A stretch of DNA of 37,030 nt from a virus. Below the pieces are notes generated by a model, which saw only the letters and a program-made list of their open reading frames with translations, did not search any database and was not told the DNA's origin. Location: IMG/VR virus record IMGVR_UViG_3300023222_000086, positions 1 to 37,030 of that record; one strand, 5' to 3'. A program made the translations under genes and the position numbers. How positions within the stretch are numbered: the first letter of the stretch is position 1; every line of letters begins with the position of its first letter. Shown piece after piece: positions 28,595 to 36,255 of this stretch.

Positions 28595-29950
28595 TTATGG
28601 AAATAAATCTTCCAGTATACCGCCTAAACCTATACCACCAGCTATATCACCAATAGTACCGCCAATCGCATTAGCTCCGCCAATAATACCGCCCGCTTGA
28701 GCTTGCCCTATTTGACCTGCTCCACCTGCTAACTGTGTAGCTTGACCAGTTGATAAGTTAGCTAACTGAGTCATTAACTGCTGTTGTTGTGCTGCGCTTA
28801 ATTGTCCAAACATTTGTTGTAATTGTGCTTGACTTTGTGCGCCTCCGCCTAGTATATCACTTAAACCAGTACCTTGTTGATTAGCAAGATTAGCTAAGGC
28901 TGATGAGCTAGCGCCAACTTGTCCCGCGATTTGTTCGCCTGCCCTCGTTCTACCTTGTGCAACATTTTGACCTGTATTTTGCAGTAGGTTGGCATTAAAC
29001 AATCCGCCTTGTTGCTGGAATCCAGCGCCCTGACCAGCTAAGCCAGCAGATATATTAGCACCTTGACCAAATAATTGAGCTTGTTGTCCTGCTTGTTGTA
29101 ATCCACGCCCAGCGTTTGCATTGGCTAGATTACCTAATTGCTGACCGCCTTGACTTAAAAAGCCGCCTTGCTGGTTTGCTGCTTGTAATCCTTGATTAGA
29201 TAATTGCCCTAAGTTTTGTATTTGTTGCTGTATATTTTGTGCTGCATTACCTTGACCAAACTGAATTAATTCTTTTTGGAATTGACCAGAACCCAAACCG
29301 CCACTAGCCGCTGCTTGATTTACTCTTGATTGCTCCCCTTGCTCACGTAAAAACCGTTGACCGGGATCATTAAGAAACGCTTGATCAAACGCTTCTTGTC
29401 CTTGTGCGCCACTTAATGCCGATTGTCTTTGCTGAGCCTGTACGCCAGCATCAACGAATTGACCAACACCTTGAGCAGCTTGTTGAAATAAAGGCTGACC
29501 AGTATTAGGATCGACATTAAAGTTACCACCTAAAGCTTGTTGACCTTGTGCAAGTTGACCACCAGCCAATTGATTGCCAAACATCAAAGTATTTAACGCC
29601 TGACCTGTACCTTGCTGGCTAGCACCTAAAGCACCCCGTAACCCACCCTGCAAAGCTTGTTCAGCACCAATTAAACCAGTTTGAGGAACGGCTTGTTGAA
29701 ACTGTTGCGGCTGCATTTGTTGCATTTGCTGCGGCTGCGCTGATTGAACACCGGGAGGTAATTGAGCTTGCTGTGCTCTGTTAAGTTGCCTTTCAGGTCT
29801 GCCGAATTGCTGTCTTTGCATTGCAGGATTAAACTGACCACCTTCTGTACGTTGTGGTATAAATTGCGGCGCTCTACCAGTTACGCGACCAGCACCGGGG
29901 CCACCACCTAAAGGATTGAACGGCGGAGTCTGAAATTGATTAACTGCCAT
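28595..29950 (-). CDS. Glutamine-rich ejection protein, P22 gp7-like (putative)
   Basis: 451 aa, extremely rich in Gln, Gly and Ala. Residues 185-225 (DPGQRFLREQGEQSRVNQAAA, GGLGSGQF, LIQFGQGNAAQNI) match the recurring pattern of phage DNA-transfer proteins: a D-P-x-x-x-F-x-x-E-x-x, an Ala-rich helix, then G-x-L-x-S-G and a Gly-Gln segment. P22 gp7 is 229 aa, so this is about twice as long, mainly through Gln-rich repeats such as QQGGFLSQGG. It is read with its neighbours in one operon. Confidence 0.65.
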   Translation of the reverse strand: MAVNQFQTPPFNPLGGGPGAGRVTGRAPQFIPQRTEGGQFNPAMQRQQFGRPERQLNRAQQAQLPPGVQSAQPQQMQQMQPQQFQQAVPQTGLIGAEQALQGGLRGALGASQQGTGQALNTLMFGNQLAGGQLAQGQQALGGNFNVDPNTGQPLFQQAAQGVGQFVDAGVQAQQRQSALSGAQGQEAFDQAFLNDPGQRFLREQGEQSRVNQAAASGGLGSGQFQKELIQFGQGNAAQNIQQQIQNLGQLSNQGLQAANQQGGFLSQGGQQLGNLANANAGRGLQQAGQQAQLFGQGANISAGLAGQGAGFQQQGGLFNANLLQNTGQNVAQGRTRAGEQIAGQVGASSSALANLANQQGTGLSDILGGGAQSQAQLQQMFGQLSAAQQQQLMTQLANLSTGQATQLAGGAGQIGQAQAGGIIGGANAIGGTIGDIAGGIGLGGILEDLFP

Positions 29951-29952
29951 AA

Positions 29953-30456
29953 TTATGGAGTCCTAAAGTTATTAAACTGACCGCCCAGAGGCGAAACTAT
30001 TTGACCACCAATACCACCAAGTGTATTTTGAGGTTGCGGCCCTATCGCTTGTGGTTGTGGTGCGAATGGGTTTTGAGTTTGAAACTGTTGGTTTTGCAAG
30101 AAACCAAAATCAGGTTGCTGCAATGTAGTAGGCTGAAATTGACCAAAATCTACAGGTCGTCCAAGTATCGCATTTTGAAACTGTGGTAAGCCTTGAGCAA
30201 TTTGTTGTTGTGCCGCTACGTTGCCTTGCTGAAAAACATTAGCTTGTTGAGGTATCGCTTGACCAAAGATGTTAGCCGCACCTTGAAAACCGCCATGCAA
30301 AGCCTGTTGAGCAAGAGGAAATATATCCTCTATTCTCTGTTCTGCGCGCTCAGTACCTTGTTGTATAAATTGCTGCCCTGCCTCAATTCCTTGCTGTTGT
30401 TTTTTAGCGGCTTTCTTCTCAGCGCCACCGAAAAACGTGTCTGTAATAAACCCCAT
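29953..30456 (-). CDS. Glutamine-rich structural protein upstream of the ejection genes
   Basis: 167 aa. MGFITDTFFGGAEKKAAKKQ is a typical start of phage DNA-transfer proteins, followed by Gln-rich helices and a Pro/Gln/Phe-rich tail. It may be a second gp7-like component. The start shares the AGGGGTAAATAATG initiation region with genes at 9827 and 10375. Confidence 0.6.
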   Translation of the reverse strand: MGFITDTFFGGAEKKAAKKQQQGIEAGQQFIQQGTERAEQRIEDIFPLAQQALHGGFQGAANIFGQAIPQQANVFQQGNVAAQQQIAQGLPQFQNAILGRPVDFGQFQPTTLQQPDFGFLQNQQFQTQNPFAPQPQAIGPQPQNTLGGIGGQIVSPLGGQFNNFRTP

Positions 30457-30947
30457 TATTTACCCCTTAAAAAACTTTCAATTTCTTGTTTAGTAATGCC
30501 TAGCATGTATTGATCGTATATCTTTCCATCTTTCTTGTAGCTAAGACGGTTAACACCTTCTTCTGTAAATCCATTTGATAGGCAAAACAAATAAACGTTT
30601 TCATAAATACTTGGCACTTTAGCTGTCACTTTTTCGCATTGCGGCACGTTGTTAATAATCCAATCTAGCACCTTTCTACCTGACTCTTTTGAATGTTGCT
30701 TTCTGTATTCAGGTAAAACATGTGCGTGTATTTCTATTGTGATTTGGTTTTGAGGATGAATCACATAAACGCCAATTAATTGACCATCGACAGCAAGAGA
30801 TAGAAAACAGTTTTTATAAGTGTCAAAATCTTGGTCTTCTTTCGTCTGCCCGTCCTCTGCTATTACTGCGAAGATGTCATCACGAAGCATTACGGATTCT
30901 ATTAACTCCATGTCATTCGTTCTTTTAACTATCACGTTAGAATCCAC
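30456..30947 (-). CDS. P22 gp14-like GNAT-fold protein (putative)
   Basis: 163 aa, near the 172 aa of P22 gp14. Residues 47-130 read as a GNAT acetyltransferase core: FLSLAVDGQLIGVYVIHP, EIHAHVLPEYRKQHSKESG (the acetyl-CoA loop position, degenerate), and ENVYLFCLSNGF. Gp14 is needed in P22 assembly although its enzymatic activity is unproven. The gene lies between gp10-like and gp7-like genes, as in P22, and overlaps both neighbours. Confidence 0.7.
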   Translation of the reverse strand: MDSNVIVKRTNDMELIESVMLRDDIFAVIAEDGQTKEDQDFDTYKNCFLSLAVDGQLIGVYVIHPQNQITIEIHAHVLPEYRKQHSKESGRKVLDWIINNVPQCEKVTAKVPSIYENVYLFCLSNGFTEEGVNRLSYKKDGKIYDQYMLGITKQEIESFLRGK

Positions 30948-31204
30948 CCTTTCGATTTATCTGGTGTTGGCAGTACACCATCATCGTTATCACGCTTTAA
31001 ATAATGTATATTTCCCGCTGTTCCTGCGTCATCCATATAACTAGCACCTTGTAACGCTGGAACTACACCTTCTGGGCTTCCTGTTCCAATAATTAAAGCC
31101 CTATCCATAACAGCGCGAAAGAACTTACGACTCTGGCTTGTCATCGTCCCATTAACTTCAACAATAGGCTTATTGATGTTTATTTTAGTTATATTAAGCG
31201 CCAT
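30932..31204 (-). CDS. Hypothetical structural protein
   Basis: 90 aa. TSQSRKFFRAVMDR and a C-terminal region with HYLKRDNDDGVLPT are visible. It stands where P22 has the needle gene gp26 but is far shorter and not coiled-coil. Such short proteins next to gp10 genes may stabilise the tail. Not recognised. Confidence 0.65.
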   Translation of the reverse strand: MALNITKININKPIVEVNGTMTSQSRKFFRAVMDRALIIGTGSPEGVVPALQGASYMDDAGTAGNIHYLKRDNDDGVLPTPDKSKGWILT

Positions 31205-32667
31205 TAGTTGCCACCTTTAGGTTTAGATTCTAGCTTGATAAATTCGCTTTCAACCTTGTCGCTCATTGTCAATCTTAAGAATGCCTCACGAGGAAATCTA
31301 CCTAACCTTGTCCATATACTTCTGCGATCATACTGCCCAATACCACCAATACCCCTACTAAGCGGGTTGTTAAATCCGTTACCTGTCTTTGATGTTTCTA
31401 ATCTTATTTGTGGGTTAGGAGTTTCTAGCGTGCCAACGCCGCTTTTAAATGTTGCTTCTAGCATTGGGATTGAGATAGCAGAGCCTTGATTCGTTAAAGG
31501 CTGGATAACGCAAGAGCGAATTATTTCATCTTCGTATTCTGAGTATATAAACGGACTAATTTCGCCAATACGACCATCCTGAGAATCACCGCACAATAGA
31601 AAACCATCAACGAAAGCAACTGAATTAACACGCCACCTGACAGTTTGAGTGAACCCTTTAGTGTCAAGTACTTGACTCTTTCTTTCGTTCCACTTTCTAG
31701 TGACCGTGTTAAATTCGAGTGTCAATGTAGGAAACGAAAAGCCTACAAAGTGAGCGCCGTTTTGTGAAAATGAATAACTAAACGCTGACTCAATATCTGA
31801 TGCAGGAAAGCTTTGCAATATTTTATCGATAGCGGTCGTTGAAATCTTTTCTTCCTGACTACCTAAAAGCTCCCATATAGCAGGACTGTCATTAGTTCCT
31901 GAGCCAATCCACATAAACGAATTCTTAGTGCTTTCTATAGCGAATGGAGCGGATATACCAACATCGATAAATAACCCTGTTCTTTGGTATACAGTACCGT
32001 TAAATTCTGTTTCTTCTATTGTTTCACTGCCACCTATATAAACACTGTTATTACTAGTGTGAATACCTGTGATCGTGTCTGGGTCTGACTCTGCGGTAAA
32101 CTTATTCAGAGCGCTCCAACTTGTGCCATCGTTAGCATCTGAACGAATAAACACCTTAGTATCAGTGGTTACAACAAAAAAGGAGTCATTAAAAACCACG
32201 TGTTGTGGTGCGCCATTAGCCTTAAAACTTAGGTCTGTTATTGTTACAAAATCAGCAGGAGGCGTTTGACTTTCATCAATGATAAACCCGTCACCACCAG
32301 GAACTAATATCATTAATTGAGTGCCGTTATCAGCCATACTTACACGATCTTCACCCGGTATAGTGCCAAGTGATACAGCAGCAAAGCTAGGTGCGCCTTC
32401 TTCATCAAAAGTTATATCAACTCTTACCAATGTTTCGCCGTTAAGAAAATAAGATTTGCCCGCTTTAACATGAGATCCGCGGTTAATCTGCCTGATAACG
32501 CCTGTTGTTAATTTCTCAGCAATACCAGCACTGCCACGTAATGAGATTAAACTAACATCACCTTGACTCTTAGAAATTTGACGATACCAATTCACGCACT
32601 CTTGCTCGAATATCTCAAGAGTTTCTGATTCGTAAAATCCATCTAGAGCAAGGTTAACTTTAGGCAT
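31204..32667 (-). CDS. P22 gp10-type packaged DNA stabilisation protein
   Basis: 487 aa against 472 in P22. Gp10 forms the tail-hub ring below gp4. The N-terminus has VNLALDGFYESE, then FEQECVNWYRQISKSQGD and SLRGSAGIAEKL, which are the family hallmark; repeats of beta segments (IYIGGSE, MWIGSG, AFVDGFLLCGDSQDGRIGEI) form a beta-propeller-like body. A C-terminal basic stretch ends at KGGN. Confidence 0.88.
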   Translation of the reverse strand: MPKVNLALDGFYESETLEIFEQECVNWYRQISKSQGDVSLISLRGSAGIAEKLTTGVIRQINRGSHVKAGKSYFLNGETLVRVDITFDEEGAPSFAAVSLGTIPGEDRVSMADNGTQLMILVPGGDGFIIDESQTPPADFVTITDLSFKANGAPQHVVFNDSFFVVTTDTKVFIRSDANDGTSWSALNKFTAESDPDTITGIHTSNNSVYIGGSETIEETEFNGTVYQRTGLFIDVGISAPFAIESTKNSFMWIGSGTNDSPAIWELLGSQEEKISTTAIDKILQSFPASDIESAFSYSFSQNGAHFVGFSFPTLTLEFNTVTRKWNERKSQVLDTKGFTQTVRWRVNSVAFVDGFLLCGDSQDGRIGEISPFIYSEYEDEIIRSCVIQPLTNQGSAISIPMLEATFKSGVGTLETPNPQIRLETSKTGNGFNNPLSRGIGGIGQYDRRSIWTRLGRFPREAFLRLTMSDKVESEFIKLESKPKGGN

Positions 32668-34289
32668 TATCTAGCCTCTACAATGAAGTAACTATCTGTT
32701 TCTGCTGTAACATCGTTTGTAGCTAAAACATTAGCCACTTGTAAAACTATAAAGTCATTAGCGTCTAATGTTGTATTTATGTTTACATTAAAAAAAGCAA
32801 CATCACGGCCACCAACAAAACTATTAACCTCTCTTGTCTGATCTAAAACGGTAACGAATGATGATGCTGAATCATCCCACTTACTTACTCTTAACGTTAA
32901 ATCATCACCGTTAGAGCAGTCTAAAACAAGGTTTGCTATAACTGTGAACTCTCTAGGAGTATTGCCATCATGCCTTAACTGCCCACCACTCGGATTGCTA
33001 AAGTGCTGCAGGTCTGCTGGTGTCCATAGCGTAGCGGCTAAATCTACAAATACACCGGGCGTTGTGATAGTTGTAGCCGCTTCCGTAGCTACACCAATAG
33101 AGCCGCCCACAAAAGTGTTAGGCATTCCGTTGTTAGCTGTCCAGTCTGAGACTAGGGCGCTCTCCGTTATGTTTGGTGTAATATTTGAATCAGTAGCGTC
33201 AAATACACCATCACGAGTAACAATAGCCCCCATAATTTGAAGCGTTGACGGATTAACAAAGTTACTAGCAGCAAAGTCAAAGAATGAAGCACTAGCAGGT
33301 AAATCTAAATTCATGTTAGACCTAAAGCGTGATGACATAACAAAGCCAGCACCAGCTTTAAATAAACTGTACGCGCCATCATCTAAGCTTCTAATGATTG
33401 ACGTATCAATGAAGTAACCACCAACCCAAACACCCGCTAGAGTTAATTCAGGCTTACCACCGAAGCGACCAGTCCCGATCTCTAAACCTTGACGATAGTT
33501 TGTAATAGTACCTAGTGATGAACAATCATTATAATTTATACGGGTAAACTCGAAAGCTTCAAAGCCTGTATCGCTTGTTAAATCGTAAACTTGAGAGCCT
33601 GCGCCTGTAACCTCCACGGCGTAATCCATACCTAGTACATTACCTGAACCACCAACAGGAGAGGTAAACATTGTGTAACCCGCGACACTGGATGTTAATT
33701 TAGATAGGTCAAAGCTATAACCCGTTATCGACAAGCCACCTTGAGGAACTTCAATTGATTGACTGCCCATATCAATTATCCCGTCAAGAAAGTATTGCTT
33801 TGTGCTGTCTAATGACCCTGATAAATCAGATGCCTGTGTTACTACTACGCGATTAGATAAACCAGTGGCAGGATCAACAGTATTAGTAAATACTATATTG
33901 TTATTTGTTTTTACAATGGAGATACCTAGACCAGCACTTAATGAAGCAATGTCAGGTTGTAAATTAGATAAGCCGTTAGTTAATGAAACACCTGTTGCAT
34001 CTTGTAAGATATTCCACTTTAAATTGATACCGTTTTCAGCTGATACACTTGCGATAATACCGGGGCCGTTTTCAATGTTACGAATATTATTAGCGCTGCC
34101 AATCTTCTCTAATACTGGTACAGCTAAAGAGTTGCCTACTTGATTTAACGTACCTGTTACACCTAGTGACGTTTTGAAGTTAGAAAATGATACATTTACA
34201 TTTGTACCATTACGCACAAGTGTAAATAAATCAGTACCAGCAAGTATTGATTGAGTATTAAACGAGCTTATTTTTTGACTATGACTCAT
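32667..34289 (-). CDS. Large fibre-like virion protein between gp4 and gp10 genes
   Basis: 540 aa, rich in Ser, Thr, Asn and Gly. The N-terminal 60 residues are helical with LVRNGTNVNVSFSNFKTSLG, like attachment domains of trimeric fibres. The middle (about 140-330) has many short turns typical of right-handed parallel beta-helices. Residues 410-540 (TTITTPGVFVDLAATLWTPA, RHDGNTPREFTVIANL, DFIVLQVANV) resemble C-terminal jelly-roll domains of marine phage structural proteins. It has no P22 counterpart at this place. Starts 11 nt before the gp4-like stop. Confidence 0.7.
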   Translation of the reverse strand: MSHSQKISSFNTQSILAGTDLFTLVRNGTNVNVSFSNFKTSLGVTGTLNQVGNSLAVPVLEKIGSANNIRNIENGPGIIASVSAENGINLKWNILQDATGVSLTNGLSNLQPDIASLSAGLGISIVKTNNNIVFTNTVDPATGLSNRVVVTQASDLSGSLDSTKQYFLDGIIDMGSQSIEVPQGGLSITGYSFDLSKLTSSVAGYTMFTSPVGGSGNVLGMDYAVEVTGAGSQVYDLTSDTGFEAFEFTRINYNDCSSLGTITNYRQGLEIGTGRFGGKPELTLAGVWVGGYFIDTSIIRSLDDGAYSLFKAGAGFVMSSRFRSNMNLDLPASASFFDFAASNFVNPSTLQIMGAIVTRDGVFDATDSNITPNITESALVSDWTANNGMPNTFVGGSIGVATEAATTITTPGVFVDLAATLWTPADLQHFSNPSGGQLRHDGNTPREFTVIANLVLDCSNGDDLTLRVSKWDDSASSFVTVLDQTREVNSFVGGRDVAFFNVNINTTLDANDFIVLQVANVLATNDVTAETDSYFIVEAR

Positions 34290-34758
34290 GTGTATCGCTC
34301 TCTAATAAGATTGCACCTTCTCGCTCTGTTAACAGTTCGTTATCAGGGCAAGGATAAAAGTGTTGATTGTTAAATGTGTTTTCTTGCTCGTTACCACTAC
34401 CGATAGGTAATGTACAAGGGAATGCAGTGGGTTGAACCGTTACCGCTATGCGGCGAATCTCTTGCAAGCCCTCTCTAGCAGTTGCCATTAGTTCAGTAGT
34501 TGCGGGCATATCAAAAGTAGATAGCAAATAAATAGTTAGGTTTTTAACTATGCCCATTAATGCGCCATCAGGGACGGTCATTAAATCATCAGGGTTAGTT
34601 ATATTGGTGAAGCCTAAACCATTGTAAGGAGTTAGCGCCATCATACGATTTAGATACCTACGCGCCGTTTGAAAGTCTACCGCTTCAATAGGTTGCTCAG
34701 ATGCTTGAACTAACATCTCTTGCAATGAATCGTTGATAACTTCTTGTGCAGTTTCCAT
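34279..34758 (-). CDS. P22 gp4-like tail accessory factor
   Basis: 159 aa against 166 in P22. Gp4 binds the portal and starts the tail; a peptidoglycan-cutting activity has also been reported for it. The pattern is that of the family: N-terminal helix with ETAQEVINDSLQEMLV, then ARRYLNRMMALTPYNGLGFTN, a helix with IVKNLTIYLLSTF and the C-terminal repeat of basic helices. The C-terminal 45 residues are polar and contain Cys. It is coupled to the small upstream gene by TAATG. Confidence 0.75.
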   Translation of the reverse strand: METAQEVINDSLQEMLVQASEQPIEAVDFQTARRYLNRMMALTPYNGLGFTNITNPDDLMTVPDGALMGIVKNLTIYLLSTFDMPATTELMATAREGLQEIRRIAVTVQPTAFPCTLPIGSGNEQENTFNNQHFYPCPDNELLTEREGAILLESDTHES

Positions 34759-34883
34759 TAGTCAGCCTTTTTAGCTGGTTTCTTTTTTGTGGATTTAGTC
34801 CACCCTTTATCGGCTGCAAGTTTAGCCATTTCAGGAGTGTCTTTTAATTCGATAGGTTTGCCGTTTGGTCTATTCCAAAGCAT
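34758..34883 (-). CDS. Small basic protein between coat and gp4-like genes
   Basis: 41 aa, ATG 34883 after a good GGAG site. Begins MLWNRPNGKPIEL and ends with Lys/Ala repeats (KKKPAKKAD), a likely nucleic-acid or coat-binding tail. Its stop overlaps the start of the gp4-like gene. No family is recognised. Confidence 0.65.
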   Translation of the reverse strand: MLWNRPNGKPIELKDTPEMAKLAADKGWTKSTKKKPAKKAD

Positions 34884-34910
34884 GAGTTTCTCCAATTAAT
34901 AAGCTTGATG

Positions 34911-34934
34911 ATAGCCACTCGTTAGAATGGCTAT
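34911..34934 (-). other. Strong hairpin after the coat gene
   Basis: On the minus strand, ATAGCCATTC and GAGTGGCTAT pair over 10 bp (one G-U) around a TAAC loop. No run of T follows. It lies between the coat stop and the next ribosome site, so it may act as a partial terminator or mRNA 3' stabiliser that sets coat protein high and the later genes lower. Confidence 0.65.
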
Positions 34935-34948
34935 TACAAGATTACTTA

Positions 34949-36241
34949 CTAAGGATTACCGAAACCTTGACCAGCTAGGAACGGATTCATTACACCAAGA
35001 GCGTAACGTAAATCAATACGAACCTTGTTAGTATTCTTAGTGAAGTCTGAGCCTTTACTTACTCGTAACTGAATACCGTCTTTAGTTTGCGCAAGAGTAT
35101 CAGTTGAATCTAATTTATCCATTGGTACACCAGCGATAACGAAAGCGTCACGATGGAAGAATAAGTTAGGTTGAATACGAGTATCAGCAGCACCACCAAG
35201 AGTAATAACATCACCAGCAGCAATTGCTTGACTTACAGTGTTGTATTGACCGTTAGCTTCAAATAATGCAGGGCCAGTTATAATCAAGTTACCTGCACCA
35301 GCGCCACTAAGGGTAACAGTGTCGGTAACAGTACCAGTAAATACCACTTCACTAGCTGTATCATCAATAACAGGCTCACGAGTAGCTAAGTTCAAACGAT
35401 TAACCGCACCTGATGCCGCCGTAATAGTGATAGTCTCACCAGCAGCAATAACCAAGTTAGCTTGAAATGCTGTTACACCAATAACCTGAGTCATTGTATC
35501 TTTAGCTGCTGCATAAGTAGCTAAAGGAGTACCAACAACAGTACCAGCGCGATCTGCACCTGTACCAGTTAAGTAGCTAGGCATTGTTGTTGCTGTCATA
35601 ACTTTCATGCCAGCAAAGTTCTCTTGAATGGTAGCCATTTGATTGGCTGTCATCGAACCAGTTTCACCACCTAAGCTACGCTGATCGCCTGCAAGCTTAC
35701 GTTGAGTATGAGGATTAACAACATATTTCCAGTTACCATCTTTAGGCACACCAGAAGATTCCATTACTGCGCCTGCTTCTGCTACATCATCCCAAGCATC
35801 TCCACCAGCACCAACGGCAGTACCAACAACACCAGCCAATAAAGCTGTATTCTTAGCGATAAATGAAGCGGTTTTAAGCTCCATCTTGGTAACTAAGCGT
35901 TGCGCCATATCTTGGAAGAAACGAGGATCGCCGCCGCCTTTTAATGCTTCGTCAAACTCTTTGACTGATGCAAAAACAGTTAGTTGATCTTGAACTGTCG
36001 CGGTTGCTTTACCAGTTTGATAAACCGATTCTGTTTCTGATGTTAAATCACCATCTACAGTCTCACTTACCAACCAGTCAGTAGGGCGTTTTACATCTAC
36101 ATCCTCGCCGCTTCGTACATCAAAACTACCTTGAAACATTTGTGTATTAATGTTTTTAGATAAGACTCGACTTGTTTCAAAGGGAACAAGAACCTTGTCC
36201 ATTAATTTACGTGAAAAATTACTATCAAAAGTATTAGCCAT
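34949..36241 (-). CDS. P22-type major capsid (coat) protein
   Basis: 430 aa, the same length as P22 gp5. The HK97-like fold is supported by the N-terminal arm with RVLSKNINTQMFQGS, an E-loop region with KRPTDWLVSETV, spine helix KMELKTASFIAKNTALL (residues about 118-140), and a C-terminal segment LFFHRDAFVIAGVPMD then KVRIDLRYALGV, where coat proteins usually read 'R-x-x-x-x-Y-G'. Residues 230-330 form an inserted beta domain. The gene starts 14 nt after the scaffold stop. Confidence 0.85.
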   Translation of the reverse strand: MANTFDSNFSRKLMDKVLVPFETSRVLSKNINTQMFQGSFDVRSGEDVDVKRPTDWLVSETVDGDLTSETESVYQTGKATATVQDQLTVFASVKEFDEALKGGGDPRFFQDMAQRLVTKMELKTASFIAKNTALLAGVVGTAVGAGGDAWDDVAEAGAVMESSGVPKDGNWKYVVNPHTQRKLAGDQRSLGGETGSMTANQMATIQENFAGMKVMTATTMPSYLTGTGADRAGTVVGTPLATYAAAKDTMTQVIGVTAFQANLVIAAGETITITAASGAVNRLNLATREPVIDDTASEVVFTGTVTDTVTLSGAGAGNLIITGPALFEANGQYNTVSQAIAAGDVITLGGAADTRIQPNLFFHRDAFVIAGVPMDKLDSTDTLAQTKDGIQLRVSKGSDFTKNTNKVRIDLRYALGVMNPFLAGQGFGNP

Positions 36242-36255
36242 GAGTGGCTCCTTAA

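Noticed and set aside
28595-29950. Short recurring sequences resembling a repeat array or CRISPR
   Set aside because: They follow Gln/Gly codons, vary in length and have no spacers of constant size; this is protein low complexity.
30001-30513. Plus-strand frames opposite the Gln-rich genes
   Set aside because: Gln codons (CAA/CAG) read on the other strand give open Leu/Cys-rich frames; there is no ribosome site or promoter.
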